Part shown: in pieces, positions 1 through 8,027 of the stretch | Position numbering within the stretch: position 1 is the stretch's first letter | Layout: the number at the start of each line of letters is the position of its first letter | Assembly (NCBI GenBank): GCA_900319235.1 | Contig: ONNR01000024.1 | Span: forward strand, 1-55,915 | DNA: 55,915 nt | Direction: 5' to 3' | From: an uncultured Prevotellaceae bacterium | Lineage (GTDB): Bacteria > Bacteroidota > Bacteroidia > Bacteroidales > UBA3663 | Notes under the pieces: model-generated | What the model was told of the DNA's origin: nothing | Seen by the model: the letters and a program-made list of their open reading frames with translations, nothing else | Database searches by the model: none | Program-made: the position numbers and the translations under genes

Positions 1-95
1 CTTACAGGGTAGTTGCAGACGACAACATTGATAGGTTGCAGGTGTACGCACAGCGATGTGTTCAGCCGAGCAATACTAATCACCCGAACACTTCT
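1..95 (+). rRNA. 23S rRNA, 3' end (partial)
   Basis: The first ~95 bases match the conserved 3' end of bacterial 23S rRNA, including the GATAGG, ACGCACAGCGATG and ATACTAATCACCCGA blocks of the terminal domain. The gene runs off the left edge. The exact mature 3' end is an estimate. A short hairpin (CTTTC-AAAA-GAAAG, about 94-109) follows directly. Confidence 0.93.
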
Positions 96-110
96 TTCAA
101 AAGAAAGCTT

Positions 111-164
111 CTAGAGCATCTGGAATATCTAGATCATCTAGAGACTCTAGAAAAACTAGATAAA
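111..164. repeat. 9-nt period CTAGANNNN repeat behind 23S
   Basis: Six consecutive 9-nt units start at 111, 120, 129, 138, 147 and 156. Five begin with CTAG and the second with CTGG. CTAG is normally a scarce tetramer in bacterial DNA, so five copies at fixed spacing is striking. The repeat lies between 23S and tRNA-Pro, so it should be part of the precursor rRNA transcript. No function is known to me. Confidence 0.8.
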
Positions 165-205
165 ATCTACCGAGCTATTAAAACTTTTCTCCGAATGTCA
201 AATCT

Positions 206-280
206 CGGGGTGTAGCGCAGTCCGGTTAGCGCACCTGCTTTGGGAGCAGGGGGTCCCAGGTTCGAATCCTGGTACCCCGA
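206..280 (+). tRNA. tRNA-Pro (TGG)
   Basis: Full cloverleaf: acceptor CGGGGTG pairs with TACCCCG, T-arm GGTTCGAATCC, anticodon loop with TGG. CCA is not encoded. It is identical to the copy at 53879-53953. It lies in the spacer between 23S and 5S. Confidence 0.97.
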
Positions 281-306
281 CGATTTTTTGACTCTCAAAG
301 TCCTTT

Positions 307-380
307 GGCTCCTTAGCTCAACTGAATAGAGCATCTGACTACGGATCAGAAGGTTACAGGTTTGAATCCTGTAGGAGTCA
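307..380 (+). tRNA. tRNA-Arg (ACG)
   Basis: Acceptor GGCTCCT pairs with AGGAGTC (one G-T pair), anticodon ACG within CTGACTACGGATCAG, T-loop TTTGAAT. The ACG anticodon implies A34-to-inosine editing, which the tadA gene at 46578 would provide. Identical to 53995-54068. Confidence 0.97.
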
Positions 381-390
381 CATTTATGTT

Positions 391-462
<72 letters not shown>

Positions 463-475
463 CAAAAATTTTCTA

Positions 476-550
476 GGGCGCTTAGCTCAGCTGGTTCAGA
501 GCGTCTGCCTTACAAGCAGAGGGTCGGGGGTTCGAATCCCTCAGCGCCCA
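476..550 (+). tRNA. tRNA-Val (TAC)
   Basis: Acceptor GGGCGCT pairs with AGCGCCC. The anticodon loop CTTACAA gives TAC. Identical over its whole length to 55571-55645 in the right-hand cluster. Confidence 0.97.
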
Positions 551-574
551 CCCGTCACGATCTTTATTTATTAT

Positions 575-646
575 GGCGCTTTCATCTAGCGGTTAGGATA
601 CCGGCCTCTCACGCCGGGTACACGGGTTCGAGTCCCGTAGGCGCTA
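575..646 (+). tRNA. tRNA-Glu (CTC)
   Basis: Acceptor GGCGCTT pairs with AGGCGCT (one G-T). Anticodon stem CCGGC/GCCGG with loop CTCTCAC gives anticodon CTC. A CTC-reading Glu tRNA is an accessory isoacceptor beside the usual TTC one, which is not in this window. Confidence 0.94.
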
Positions 647-652
647 CATCTC

Positions 653-723
653 TGCTGTATGGTGTAATGGTAGCACGCGAGATTCTGGTTCTCTTAGTCT
701 GGGTTCGAGTCCTGGTACAGCAA
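653..723 (+). tRNA. tRNA-Gln (CTG)
   Basis: Acceptor TGCTGTA pairs with TACAGCA. The anticodon loop TTCTGGT gives CTG. The outermost anticodon-stem pair looks like C-T, a mismatch. Last tRNA before 5S. Confidence 0.93.
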
Positions 724-742
724 CATTAGTTAAAGACTATAA

Positions 743-853
743 CATAAGGCGGTTATAGCACAAGGGCTCCACCTCTTACCATTCCGAACAGAGAAGTTAA
801 ACCTTGTAACGCCGATGGTACTGCGAAAGCGGGAGAGTAGGAGTCTCTTTTTG
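743..853 (+). rRNA. 5S rRNA
   Basis: Contains the conserved Bacteroidales 5S core (CCACCTCTTACCATTCCG, AACAGAGAAGTTAA, CGCCGATGGTACTGC, GGGAGAGTAGG). The terminal helix pairs about 743-753 with 841-853 but with several wobbles and mismatches, so the ends are approximate. It closes the left rRNA operon (23S, six tRNAs, 5S). Confidence 0.93.
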
Positions 854-952
854 TATATTTACTTACCTCTCTTTAAAGAGGCCGAAAGTGATGAATTCCA
901 ATAAAAAATCTAAAAAAAACATCAAAAGTTTTCTCATTTCGGAAATAATGTG

Positions 953-960
953 TATATTTG
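953..960 (+). promoter_or_regulatory. -7 promoter element of the MFS gene
   Basis: TATATTTG matches the Bacteroidetes -7 consensus TAnnTTTG. No clear TTTG is seen near -33. Transcription would start near 967, which supports the ATG at 1045 over an earlier start at 958. Confidence 0.6.
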
Positions 961-1044
961 CAGCGATATTTTGTCACACGAAGTTTTCTGTTGCGACGAT
1001 ATTTTTCAATAATTGATTGTCTTACTCGGTTCTCTTTTTTACAA

Positions 1045-2277
1045 ATGAGCAAAACTTCTTTGACCAATCGGAAGTATTTAGTTCCGTTTATTCTCATTAC
1101 AACCCTCTTCTTCTTATGGGGCTTTGCGCGTTCCATGCTGGATGTACTTAATCAGCACTTCAAGGACACGCTGAACATTTCCATCACACAGAGTTCTCTG
1201 GTTCAGGTTTGTAGTTATCTAGCCTATTTCATGATGGCGATTCCTGCTGGCATATTCATCAGCCGATTTGGATACCGCAGAGGTGTCGTCTTTGGATTGT
1301 TGCTTTTTGCTGCAGGTGCATTTATTTTTATCCCTGGTGCACAGATAGAATCTTTTTCCGTCTATTTAGGAGCACTCTTCATCATTGCTTGCGGCTTAGC
1401 ATTCCTTGAGACAGCTGCCAATCCTTACTCTACCTTGCTTGGCCCTAAGGAGACAGCTACCAGTCGTCTCAACTTGAGCCAGTCGTTCAATGGCTTGGGC
1501 AGCTCACTGGGCCCACTTATCATGGGCGGTTATCTATTCAGCCAGGCTGATGCTGACCTTTCGATCCCATATGCTGTGATGGGTGTTGTGGTTGCTGTTG
1601 TTGCTGTCATTTTCAGCAGAGTGAACCTGCCTGAAATACAGAACGAGGAGGAAACTGTTGAAGTGGAAGCAATCAAGCATCCTTTGAAGATGCTGATGAG
1701 CAATCGAATGTTCCTGTTTGGCTTATTGGCCTTGCTGGCCTACGAGGTGAGCGAAATCAGCATCAACAGTTATTTCGTGCTCTTCGTGACTGGTATGGGT
1801 TGGTTGGCTGCCGATGGCGCCAGCTATGTACTCGGATTAAGCCTGTTCATCTTCATGGGAGGACGTTTCCTCGGTAGTTGGATCATGCGCAGTGTCAAAC
1901 CGGCGCGTATGTTATCGTGGTGTGCCATGGGTAGTATTCTCAGTATGCTGATGATCCTGTTGACCAGTTCGTCAGTACAAGATGATGCTTCCTGGACGCG
2001 TTATCTTCCCATTGCATTCCTAATGGTGAACTATCTTTGCGAATCCATTATGTTCCCAACCATTTATAGTATGGCATTGAATTATGTGCCTTCTCGTCTG
2101 GTGGGTCGTGCGGGAAGTCTCTTGATGATGACTCCTGTTGGTGGATGTGCCTTCCTGCTTATGGGCATAATGGCCGATAATATTGGTTATATTCTGCCGT
2201 TCTTCCTGCCGCTTTGTGGCTTTGTGGTTGTGCTTGCTTTTGCTATTTATGCAAGGATGTCCAAAACCAGTGCGTAG
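1045..2277 (+). CDS. MFS transporter, FucP-like sugar/H+ symporter
   Basis: A 410-residue, strongly hydrophobic protein with about 12 membrane segments, which should sit in the inner membrane. The N-terminus (LFFLWGFARSMLDVLNQHF) and the ETAANPYSTLLGP segment with ETATSRLNLSQSFNGLGS are typical of the FucP/GluP family of L-fucose, glucose or galactose symporters. The substrate cannot be decided from sequence. The ATG at 1045 is chosen because the -7 element at 953 puts the transcript start near 967, downstream of an alternative start at 958, and because the family normally begins shortly before the first helix. It is a single gene that ends at a bidirectional terminator shared with the convergent esterase gene. 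No sugar-catabolic gene adjoins it. Confidence 0.9.
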   Translation: MSKTSLTNRKYLVPFILITTLFFLWGFARSMLDVLNQHFKDTLNISITQSSLVQVCSYLAYFMMAIPAGIFISRFGYRRGVVFGLLLFAAGAFIFIPGAQIESFSVYLGALFIIACGLAFLETAANPYSTLLGPKETATSRLNLSQSFNGLGSSLGPLIMGGYLFSQADADLSIPYAVMGVVVAVVAVIFSRVNLPEIQNEEETVEVEAIKHPLKMLMSNRMFLFGLLALLAYEVSEISINSYFVLFVTGMGWLAADGASYVLGLSLFIFMGGRFLGSWIMRSVKPARMLSWCAMGSILSMLMILLTSSSVQDDASWTRYLPIAFLMVNYLCESIMFPTIYSMALNYVPSRLVGRAGSLLMMTPVGGCAFLLMGIMADNIGYILPFFLPLCGFVVVLAFAIYARMSKTSA

Positions 2278-2305
2278 GATGATAAGTACTATATAATATA
2301 TAAAT

Positions 2306-2345
2306 AATGAGAGGCATCACTTAGATGGTGCCTCTCATTATTTAA
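2306..2345. terminator. Bidirectional terminator
   Basis: Perfect 11-bp stem AATGAGAGGCA (2306-2316) with TGCCTCTCATT (2329-2339) between the convergent MFS and esterase genes, with AT-rich flanks on both sides. Confidence 0.8.
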
Positions 2346-2357
2346 TATATGAAGAAG

Positions 2358-3221
2358 TTATTTACGACGTCCTTTCTGATGGCGCGACTTGTGCTCAACC
2401 TTTATGCTTGAATCATCGGCAGGCTTCTCTTTGGGAGCAGCTTCCATCTTTTTGCCCTGATCGGAGCGAGCCATTCTAGGACGAAGGCCTCGTGGACCAT
2501 TACCGAAGCGGATGACACCCTTGAGCATATCCGTCTCAATGCGGCGGGCAATTTCCTCGGCAATGAGCATGGCTCCAGCAGCATTGGGATGAATCTTGTC
2601 AGGAAGCAAATCCATAAACGGTTTCATTGGCTTATAGAGATCGATGACGGGCAGGTTGCGTTCTTGTGCCACAGCACGGATACGAGGGATGACCTCGCCT
2701 TCGATTACTGAGTCGCGAATAGTCCATACTTCACCATTGGCTGGGATAGGCAGACACAGGTAGATGTATGGCTTGCTGGGCAAGGCCTGGAACGAGTCAA
2801 TCATGGCATTCAAGTCGCGCATGAAGTCGGCGTGGAGCAGCGAGTCGTAAGGCGTCTTCGAATCGTTAGTGCCAAGCTTGATGGTCACAATGTCAGGATT
2901 GCTGGCCAATGCCTTCTGGAAACGGAACCACTTGCCATCGTGCATATAGGGGCGGTCGGTGCCATTCATGAGCGTGTGGCCCGAGAGACCGAAGTTCTGT
3001 ACGAAGTAACGGTCGCCGAGTAGTTCCTGCAGGCGGGCAGGATATGCTTCGGTCTTCTTGTCCTTCAGACCATGGCCTTCTGTAATGGAGTTGCCCACAC
3101 AAGCCACGCGAATGGTATCATGTCCAAAATGGCGAGGACCTAGAGCCTGACGAGGAACAATCTGCTGCGCAGTAGCGGGAAGAGCGCAGGCGAGGAGGAG
3201 GGTGAGAAGAAAATTTTTCAT
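2358..3221 (-). CDS. Secreted SGNH/GDSL-type esterase
   Basis: A 287-residue protein with a cleavable signal peptide (MKNFLLTLLLACALPATAQ) and an SGNH hydrolase fold. Block I is VGNSITEGHG with nucleophile Ser45, the LGTND motif is block III, and DKIHPN near the end of the domain carries the catalytic Asp and His. Such enzymes remove acyl or acetyl groups from sugars or lipids; the substrate here is unknown. The last ~50 residues are rich in Lys and Arg and look disordered, beyond the catalytic domain. The start at 3221 is chosen because the signal peptide begins there rather than at a possible start 15 nt earlier. It is the last gene of the minus-strand run that begins with tkt, separated from the lipoprotein gene by an 8-nt period repeat. 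Confidence 0.9.
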   Translation of the reverse strand: MKNFLLTLLLACALPATAQQIVPRQALGPRHFGHDTIRVACVGNSITEGHGLKDKKTEAYPARLQELLGDRYFVQNFGLSGHTLMNGTDRPYMHDGKWFRFQKALASNPDIVTIKLGTNDSKTPYDSLLHADFMRDLNAMIDSFQALPSKPYIYLCLPIPANGEVWTIRDSVIEGEVIPRIRAVAQERNLPVIDLYKPMKPFMDLLPDKIHPNAAGAMLIAEEIARRIETDMLKGVIRFGNGPRGLRPRMARSDQGKKMEAAPKEKPADDSSIKVEHKSRHQKGRRK

Positions 3222-3259
3222 AACTGTATTAATCATTAGTCTCGGAATCTCGGGATAAA

Positions 3260-3355
3260 GGTATTTCAGGATTCGGTATTACGGGATTTCGTAATATCGT
3301 TATTCCGAAATACTGATATTCCAGAATCTCGTTATTCCGTTATTCCGGAAAGTAT
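3260..3355. repeat. 8-nt period repeat, xxATTCCG type
   Basis: Twelve consecutive 8-nt units begin at 3260. They include GGATTTCG, TAATATCG and three copies of TTATTCCG (3300, 3332, 3340). It lies in the 133-bp gap between the lipoprotein and esterase genes, probably inside one transcript. Similar arrays are at 8028 and 36701. Confidence 0.75.
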
Positions 3356-4203
3356 TACTTTGTCTGAATAATCAGATAGGGTGAACCCTCCCAGAATGCG
3401 TCAGGATCTGTGATGCGGAGCGTAGTGGTCTCGTCGGGATTCTCGATGAGCAGGTATGAATTGGCAGGTTTCTCGGTGATGAGCTTGGCCTTTTTGCTAT
3501 TGATGTTAAGCTCCCTGAATTCGCGGATATCAACTTTCGAGAACTTCGAGTTGTCGAGGTTCGCATAGTCGGCCTTCTGCTTGAAGACACCCTTGACGAT
3601 GCCCAGATCGCGAAGCATAGACTTCGAACCTACTACAAAGTAAGCTGTGTTGATGACATCCTTCTGGAAGTTGGCCACTTCCAGCAATGCATCGCGAGCC
3701 TTGGTCATGGTGGCAGTGTTCTCTTCGCTCTTGGCGAGTGTCTTTTCCAGCTGGGCGATGTCCTTGTTCCGATTGTTCAGGTCGTTCTCTAGTTCGGCGA
3801 TACGAACTTCCTTGTCGCGAATATCCTGACGAAGGCGTCCGATGATGGTGCGGAGGTCGCGGATGCTTGCCTTGTCGCTCTTGACCTGGTTTTCGAGTCT
3901 GGCGAGTTGCTCACTCTGACGGGCAAGCAGGTCCTTGTAGTTCTGGATGCGATCCAGTATTTGCCGCTTGGTAGCCTTGGTGCCGTCTTCATTGTTGACA
4001 AAGAGAAGATTCTCCTGGGCATCGATGCTGTCGAAGCAGGCAGTGACAGAACCAATCAGGTCCTGAAGTTCAACGATGTGGGTTGTCAAAGAGTCCTTCT
4101 CTTGAGCAAGGGCATCAAACTCTGCCTGCGTAGGGCCCTTGGGAGCCTGTTGGCAGGATGCGAGAAGAGCTATGGAAGAGAATAGAGCAAATAACTTCTT
4201 CAT
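3355..4203 (-). CDS. Coiled-coil lipoprotein, function unknown
   Basis: A 282-residue lipoprotein: the signal MKKLFALFSSIALLASC ends in a lipobox with the lipidated Cys17. No run of acidic residues follows the Cys (QQAPKGPT), so it lacks the Bacteroidetes surface-export signal and is probably anchored facing the periplasm. Residues about 25-50 and 90-170 are heptad-like, charged coiled coil (for example RIAELENDLNNRNKDIAQ). The C-terminal ~100 residues are globular and predicted to be beta-rich. The layout resembles the Bacteroidales family that includes the collagen-binding Cbp1 protein of Bacteroides fragilis, but I cannot confirm that, and adhesion should not be assumed. It lies 26 nt downstream of rpiB on the same strand, so it is likely cotranscribed. 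Confidence 0.82.
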   Translation of the reverse strand: MKKLFALFSSIALLASCQQAPKGPTQAEFDALAQEKDSLTTHIVELQDLIGSVTACFDSIDAQENLLFVNNEDGTKATKRQILDRIQNYKDLLARQSEQLARLENQVKSDKASIRDLRTIIGRLRQDIRDKEVRIAELENDLNNRNKDIAQLEKTLAKSEENTATMTKARDALLEVANFQKDVINTAYFVVGSKSMLRDLGIVKGVFKQKADYANLDNSKFSKVDIREFRELNINSKKAKLITEKPANSYLLIENPDETTTLRITDPDAFWEGSPYLIIQTK

Positions 4204-4229
4204 AAACGGAAAGGATTAATTGTCGTGAA

Positions 4230-4673
4230 TTACTTTACTGGGATGTCGTCGATGCGCTGCTGATGGCGACCACCTGCGAATTCGGTGGCGAAGAACTCGT
4301 CGAGGCACTGGCGGCAAACCTCTTCACTGATGAAGCGGCCAGGGAAGACGATGACGTTGGCATTGTTGTGCTCGCGGATAAGGTGGGCAATCTCGGGACG
4401 CCAGACGAGGCCGGCGCGAATCTGCTGATGCTTGTTGAGAGTCATCGAAATGCCTTCGCCGCTGCCGCACATGGCGATGCCGGGATAGCATTCACCGGCT
4501 TCGATGGCGTTGGCCAAAGCATGGCCGAAGGTAGCATAGTTGCAGCTTTCCTCGGTGTAGGTGCCGTAATCGTGATACTTGATACCCTTCTCATCGAGGT
4601 ATTTCTTGACAAACTGTTTCAGCGGAAATGCTGCGTGGTCGCTTGCCAGACCCACAAAATTCTTGATTTCCAT
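4230..4673 (-). CDS. rpiB: Ribose-5-phosphate isomerase B
   Basis: A 147-residue RpiB/LacAB-family enzyme that interconverts ribose-5-phosphate and ribulose-5-phosphate in the cytoplasm. The N-terminal GLASDHAAFPLK holds the phosphate-binding Asp12-His13, and MCGSGEGISMTLNK supplies the catalytic Cys69 and the anion hole. Most RpiB proteins have CGTGIG at this place, so CGSGEG is a variant. HNNANVIVFPGR is the usual C-terminal conserved block. It lies 67 nt downstream of transketolase, which uses its product, so the two form a non-oxidative pentose phosphate pair. A strong hairpin sits between them and may set their relative expression. Confidence 0.95.
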   Translation of the reverse strand: MEIKNFVGLASDHAAFPLKQFVKKYLDEKGIKYHDYGTYTEESCNYATFGHALANAIEAGECYPGIAMCGSGEGISMTLNKHQQIRAGLVWRPEIAHLIREHNNANVIVFPGRFISEEVCRQCLDEFFATEFAGGRHQQRIDDIPVK

Positions 4674-4692
4674 TTTCTATTGGTTTTATTAT

Positions 4693-4726
4693 ACAAATGC
4701 ACGGAATCAGAGTCCCGTGCATTTGT
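4693..4726. promoter_or_regulatory. Intercistronic hairpin between tkt and rpiB
   Basis: Perfect 12-bp stem ACAAATGCACGG (4693-4704) with CCGTGCATTTGT (4715-4726), loop 10 nt. In the direction of transcription (minus) it is not followed by a T-tract, so it looks more like an mRNA processing or stabilising hairpin, or a weak terminator, than a full stop. Confidence 0.6.
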
Positions 4727-4740
4727 TTAATTAGGATATC

Positions 4741-6765
4741 TTATTTTTTGAGCATCTTCTTCACCTGGTTGTAAACGTTCTGTCCGGTGAAGCCGAGCTT
4801 CTCGTCGAGCACCTTGTAAGGAGCCGAGAAACCGAAGCTGGAGAGACCCCAGATTTCACCATCCTGGCCAACGAGGCCTTCGAGGGTTACGGGCAGGCCG
4901 GCGGTCATGCCGAACTTGGGCTTGCCGGGAGGCAGGATGCGGTTCTGGTAAGCCTTGGGCTGACGACGGAACAGACCCTCGGAAGGAACGCTGACGATGC
5001 GGCACTTGATGTCGTCTGCACGAAGCATCTCGGCACCAGCAACGAGGGTAGCAACCTCCGAACCCGAAGCGAGAAGGATAACGTCGAACTCTTCGTCCGA
5101 ACCAGCTACGATGTAAGCACCCTTGTCGGCCTGGCTGTAGTCGTTGCCAGCGGGCAGGGTCTTGATGTTCTGGCGGCTGAAGATAAGACCAGTTGGGCTG
5201 ACGGTGTTCTCCATAGCGAGCTTCCAGGCAGCGGTGGTCTCGTCAGAGTCGGCAGGACGAAGCACGAGCATGGAGTTGCGGCCCTTGTGGGTCTTGAGTT
5301 TCTCCATAAGGCGGATCTGAGCCTCCTGCTCAACTGGCTCGTGGGTTGGGCCATCCTCACCAACGCGGAATGCGTCATGGGTCCAGATGAACTTGACGGG
5401 GAGCTCCATGAGGGCAGCCATACGAACGGCAGGCTTCATGTAGTCGGAGAATACGAAGAAGGTACCGCAAGCGGGGATAACGCCGCCATGCAGAGCCATA
5501 CCGATGCAGCAGCATGCCATGGTGAGCTCGGCAACACCAGCCTGGAAGAACGAACCGCCGAAGTCACCGCGTGTGATAGAGCGGGTCTGCTTCAGGAAGC
5601 CGTCGGTCTTGTCGGAGTTAGAAAGGTCGGCTGAAGCGCAAACCATATTGGGAACCTGAAGAGCGAGCTGGCTGAGGACGGCAGCCGAAGCGCTACGAGT
5701 CGAATCGTCGGCCTTCTGCTGAACCTTGCTCCAATCGATGACGGGAGCCTTGCCGCTGAACCAGTCCTTGAGCATATGAGCCTTCTCGGGATTCTGCTCA
5801 GCCCAAGCTGCCTTCTTGGCGTACTTGGCATCCATAATCTTGCGGAGCTCGGCACGGCGCTGCAGATAGAGCTTCTTAACCTCGGGGAATACCTCGAACG
5901 GATTCTCGGGATCGCCACCCAGGTTCTTGATGGTGTTGACGTAAGCGTCGCCACCGAGAGGAGCACCGTGGGTCTTGCAGTTGCGCTCGTAGGAAGTGCC
6001 GTCAGCCTTGAGTGCACCCTTGCCCATAATGCACTTGCCGATGATGAGGGTAGGCTGGCCCTTGGTTGCCTTGGCAATATTGAGGGCGCCACGGATTTGC
6101 TCAACGTCGTTGCCGTTGATCTCGAGCACCTTCCAGCCCCAAGCGCGATACTTGGCAGCGGTATCCTCAGCAGAAACGACAGAAGTCTCGGTAGAGAGCT
6201 GGATGTCGTTCGAATCGTAGAACATTACGAGGTTGTCAAGTCCGAGTGTGCCGGCGATACGGCCTGCGCCCTGCGAGATTTCCTCCTGAACGCCACCATC
6301 GGAGATATATGCATAAATGGTCTGGTCCATGATACCACCACCGAGGAGTGCATCGAGGTGCTTGGCAGCAATAGCGGCGCCCACAGCGAAGCAGTGACCC
6401 TGACCGAGAGGTCCAGAAGTATTTTCGATGCCACGGTGACGAACCTCAAGTTCCGGGTGACCGGTCACTGGAGAACCCCACTGACGGAGGGTCTGGAGCT
6501 CATCGGTAGTGAACTTGCCAGCCAGGCAAAGCTGTGCATAAAGCATTGGAGCCATATGGCCTGGGTCGAGGAAGAAACGATCGCGGCCTTCGTAGGCCAT
6601 GTTCTTTGGATCGTACTCCAGGAACTCGCTGTAAAGTACATTGATGAAGTCAGCACCACCCATGGCACCGCCTGGGTGTCCACTCTTGGCCTTCTCGACC
6701 ATAGCAGCAGCAAGGATGCGAATGTTATTGGCAGCCTTGTTCATTAACTCAATCGAATTGTTCAT
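4741..6765 (-). CDS. tkt: Transketolase
   Basis: A 674-residue full-length transketolase, a thiamine-diphosphate enzyme moving two-carbon units between sugar phosphates. The N-terminus has KSGHPGGAMGGADF with the conserved His. The ThDP/Mg segment reads ISDGGVQEEISQGAGR followed by FYDSNDIQLS; the usual GDG is SDG here. The pyrimidine domain has WTHDAFRVGEDGPTHEPVEQ with the catalytic Glu. It leads the run tkt-rpiB-lipoprotein-esterase and has a well-formed promoter at 6827-6857. Thiamine uptake genes for its cofactor are encoded elsewhere in the window (49142-52370). Confidence 0.97.
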   Translation of the reverse strand: MNNSIELMNKAANNIRILAAAMVEKAKSGHPGGAMGGADFINVLYSEFLEYDPKNMAYEGRDRFFLDPGHMAPMLYAQLCLAGKFTTDELQTLRQWGSPVTGHPELEVRHRGIENTSGPLGQGHCFAVGAAIAAKHLDALLGGGIMDQTIYAYISDGGVQEEISQGAGRIAGTLGLDNLVMFYDSNDIQLSTETSVVSAEDTAAKYRAWGWKVLEINGNDVEQIRGALNIAKATKGQPTLIIGKCIMGKGALKADGTSYERNCKTHGAPLGGDAYVNTIKNLGGDPENPFEVFPEVKKLYLQRRAELRKIMDAKYAKKAAWAEQNPEKAHMLKDWFSGKAPVIDWSKVQQKADDSTRSASAAVLSQLALQVPNMVCASADLSNSDKTDGFLKQTRSITRGDFGGSFFQAGVAELTMACCCIGMALHGGVIPACGTFFVFSDYMKPAVRMAALMELPVKFIWTHDAFRVGEDGPTHEPVEQEAQIRLMEKLKTHKGRNSMLVLRPADSDETTAAWKLAMENTVSPTGLIFSRQNIKTLPAGNDYSQADKGAYIVAGSDEEFDVILLASGSEVATLVAGAEMLRADDIKCRIVSVPSEGLFRRQPKAYQNRILPPGKPKFGMTAGLPVTLEGLVGQDGEIWGLSSFGFSAPYKVLDEKLGFTGQNVYNQVKKMLKK

Positions 6766-6826
6766 TGTGTAATGATTAGATGAATATTGGTAATTTGTTG
6801 GTGTTGTTTAGTATATAATACGGGGA

Positions 6827-6857
6827 CAAAGATAATGATTATTTTTGTATAAACAAA
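6827..6857 (-). promoter_or_regulatory. Promoter of tkt
   Basis: On the minus strand TATCTTTG (6834-6827) matches the Bacteroidetes -7 element, with TTTG (6857-6854) 19 nt upstream as the -33 element. The start point would be near 6820, about 55 nt before the tkt start. Confidence 0.75.
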
Positions 6858-6896
6858 AAAAAACGCTCCAAATTTGTGAAAATGGAGCGTTTTTTT
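6853..6896. terminator. Terminator downstream of the LptF/LptG gene
   Basis: Stem AACGCTCCA/TGGAGCGTT flanked by A-runs and T-runs on both sides, so it can work in either direction. In context it ends the typA-permease transcript on the minus strand. It overlaps the -33 box of tkt. Confidence 0.85.
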
Positions 6897-6928
6897 AGGT
6901 TTTTTGTCTTTTGGCAGTGTGACTGCCA

Positions 6929-8008
6929 TCACTTTGGAGCCTTCTTTTCATAGACATACCAGCAAAGGGGCAGGTAAACAAGGTTGGGCAGCCACACAGC
7001 GAGTATCACGCTCATCGCACCGCTCACTGCGAACGAAGAACTGACGGTCTGGAAGAGAATGTAGGCAAACGCCAGCACCAGGCCGATGCCCAGATTGATG
7101 CCCATGCCGCCACGAATCTTCTTCGACGAAAGGCAAACGCCCAAAAACGTCAGAATGAACGAAGTAGCGATGGCCGCAAAGCGCTTGTGGTACTCGATCT
7201 CGTATTCCTTTATATTACCTACGCCACGGCCACGCTGCTTGTCGATATATTCCTTCAACGCGGGTGTGGTGAGTTTCTCCATATCCTTCGAGCCGACGAT
7301 GATGTCTTCGGGCGCCACGTGAACCACGGTGTCAACAGCATAACCCTCGGTGATGGTCTCACCGCGTTCGGTGATGTCGCGAATCTTGTAGTTGGTGAGG
7401 TGCCAGGTATCGTTGCCCTCCCACGAAGCGCGGTCGGCGGTCAGTCGTGAGACGAGTTGTGTGCCCTCGAACTTTTCCAAGGCGAATCGATAACCTGTTT
7501 GGCTGTCGCGGTCGAAGGAGTAGAAGAAAGCCACTTCGCCGGGTGCCACCATAAACTGGTTGTTGTATTGCGTCTTCTTGTCCTTGTCCTTGTAGTATTG
7601 CTTGAGCAGGGCAAGACGAGGCACCGATGTGACGGGGATGACCCAGCTGTTGAGCGCAAAGGTGAGCAAGCCCAGGAAGAGGGCCGACAGCATATAGGGC
7701 CGAAGCAGGCGGTTGAACGAGATGCCGGTGGCCAGCATGGCGATGATTTCGGAATTGCCGGCCAGCTTGGAGGTGAAGAAGATGCAAGCCACGAAGATGA
7801 CGAGAGGCGACAGCATATTGGCCATATAAGGTACAAACGTGCAGTAGTACTTGAATATGGCGAAGGTGGGCGCCTCATGCTCCGCAAAGTTGTCCATCTT
7901 CTCGTTGTAGTCGAGGACCACAGCGATGGCCATGATGAGCAAAATTGCGAAGAAGAAGGTGCCCAGGAACTTCCTGATGATGTACCAATCGATCTTCTTT
8001 AACGACAT
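6929..8008 (-). CDS. LptF/LptG-family permease (LPS export)
   Basis: A 359-residue YjgP/YjgQ-family protein. Two N-terminal helix groups (residues about 13-35 and 55-120) and a C-terminal group (about 270-350) enclose a periplasmic beta-jellyroll-like segment (about 130-265), the LptF/LptG plan. With LptB these form the inner-membrane complex that extracts lipopolysaccharide and passes it to LptC and LptA. Bacteroidetes homologues are hard to assign to F or G by sequence, so I give no symbol. It follows typA on the minus strand across a 123-nt gap filled with 8-nt and 9-nt period repeats, and is probably cotranscribed with it. A terminator follows it. Confidence 0.9.
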   Translation of the reverse strand: MSLKKIDWYIIRKFLGTFFFAILLIMAIAVVLDYNEKMDNFAEHEAPTFAIFKYYCTFVPYMANMLSPLVIFVACIFFTSKLAGNSEIIAMLATGISFNRLLRPYMLSALFLGLLTFALNSWVIPVTSVPRLALLKQYYKDKDKKTQYNNQFMVAPGEVAFFYSFDRDSQTGYRFALEKFEGTQLVSRLTADRASWEGNDTWHLTNYKIRDITERGETITEGYAVDTVVHVAPEDIIVGSKDMEKLTTPALKEYIDKQRGRGVGNIKEYEIEYHKRFAAIATSFILTFLGVCLSSKKIRGGMGINLGIGLVLAFAYILFQTVSSSFAVSGAMSVILAVWLPNLVYLPLCWYVYEKKAPK

Positions 8009-8027
8009 TTTTGGTTGATGTTGCGGC

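Noticed and set aside
743..853. Degenerate or pseudogene 5S
   Set aside because: At first the ends seemed unpaired, but 743-753 can pair with 841-853 with wobbles and the core is fully conserved, so it is called a normal 5S.
958..1044. Upstream start for the MFS gene
   Set aside because: The -7 element at 953-960 puts the transcript start near 967, after this codon, and the extra residues are not typical of the family.
5776..6747. Long plus-strand open frame (about 320 codons) opposite tkt
   Set aside because: It lies wholly inside the well-conserved transketolase gene on the other strand. Its protein has no recognisable domain and reflects the codon bias of tkt.
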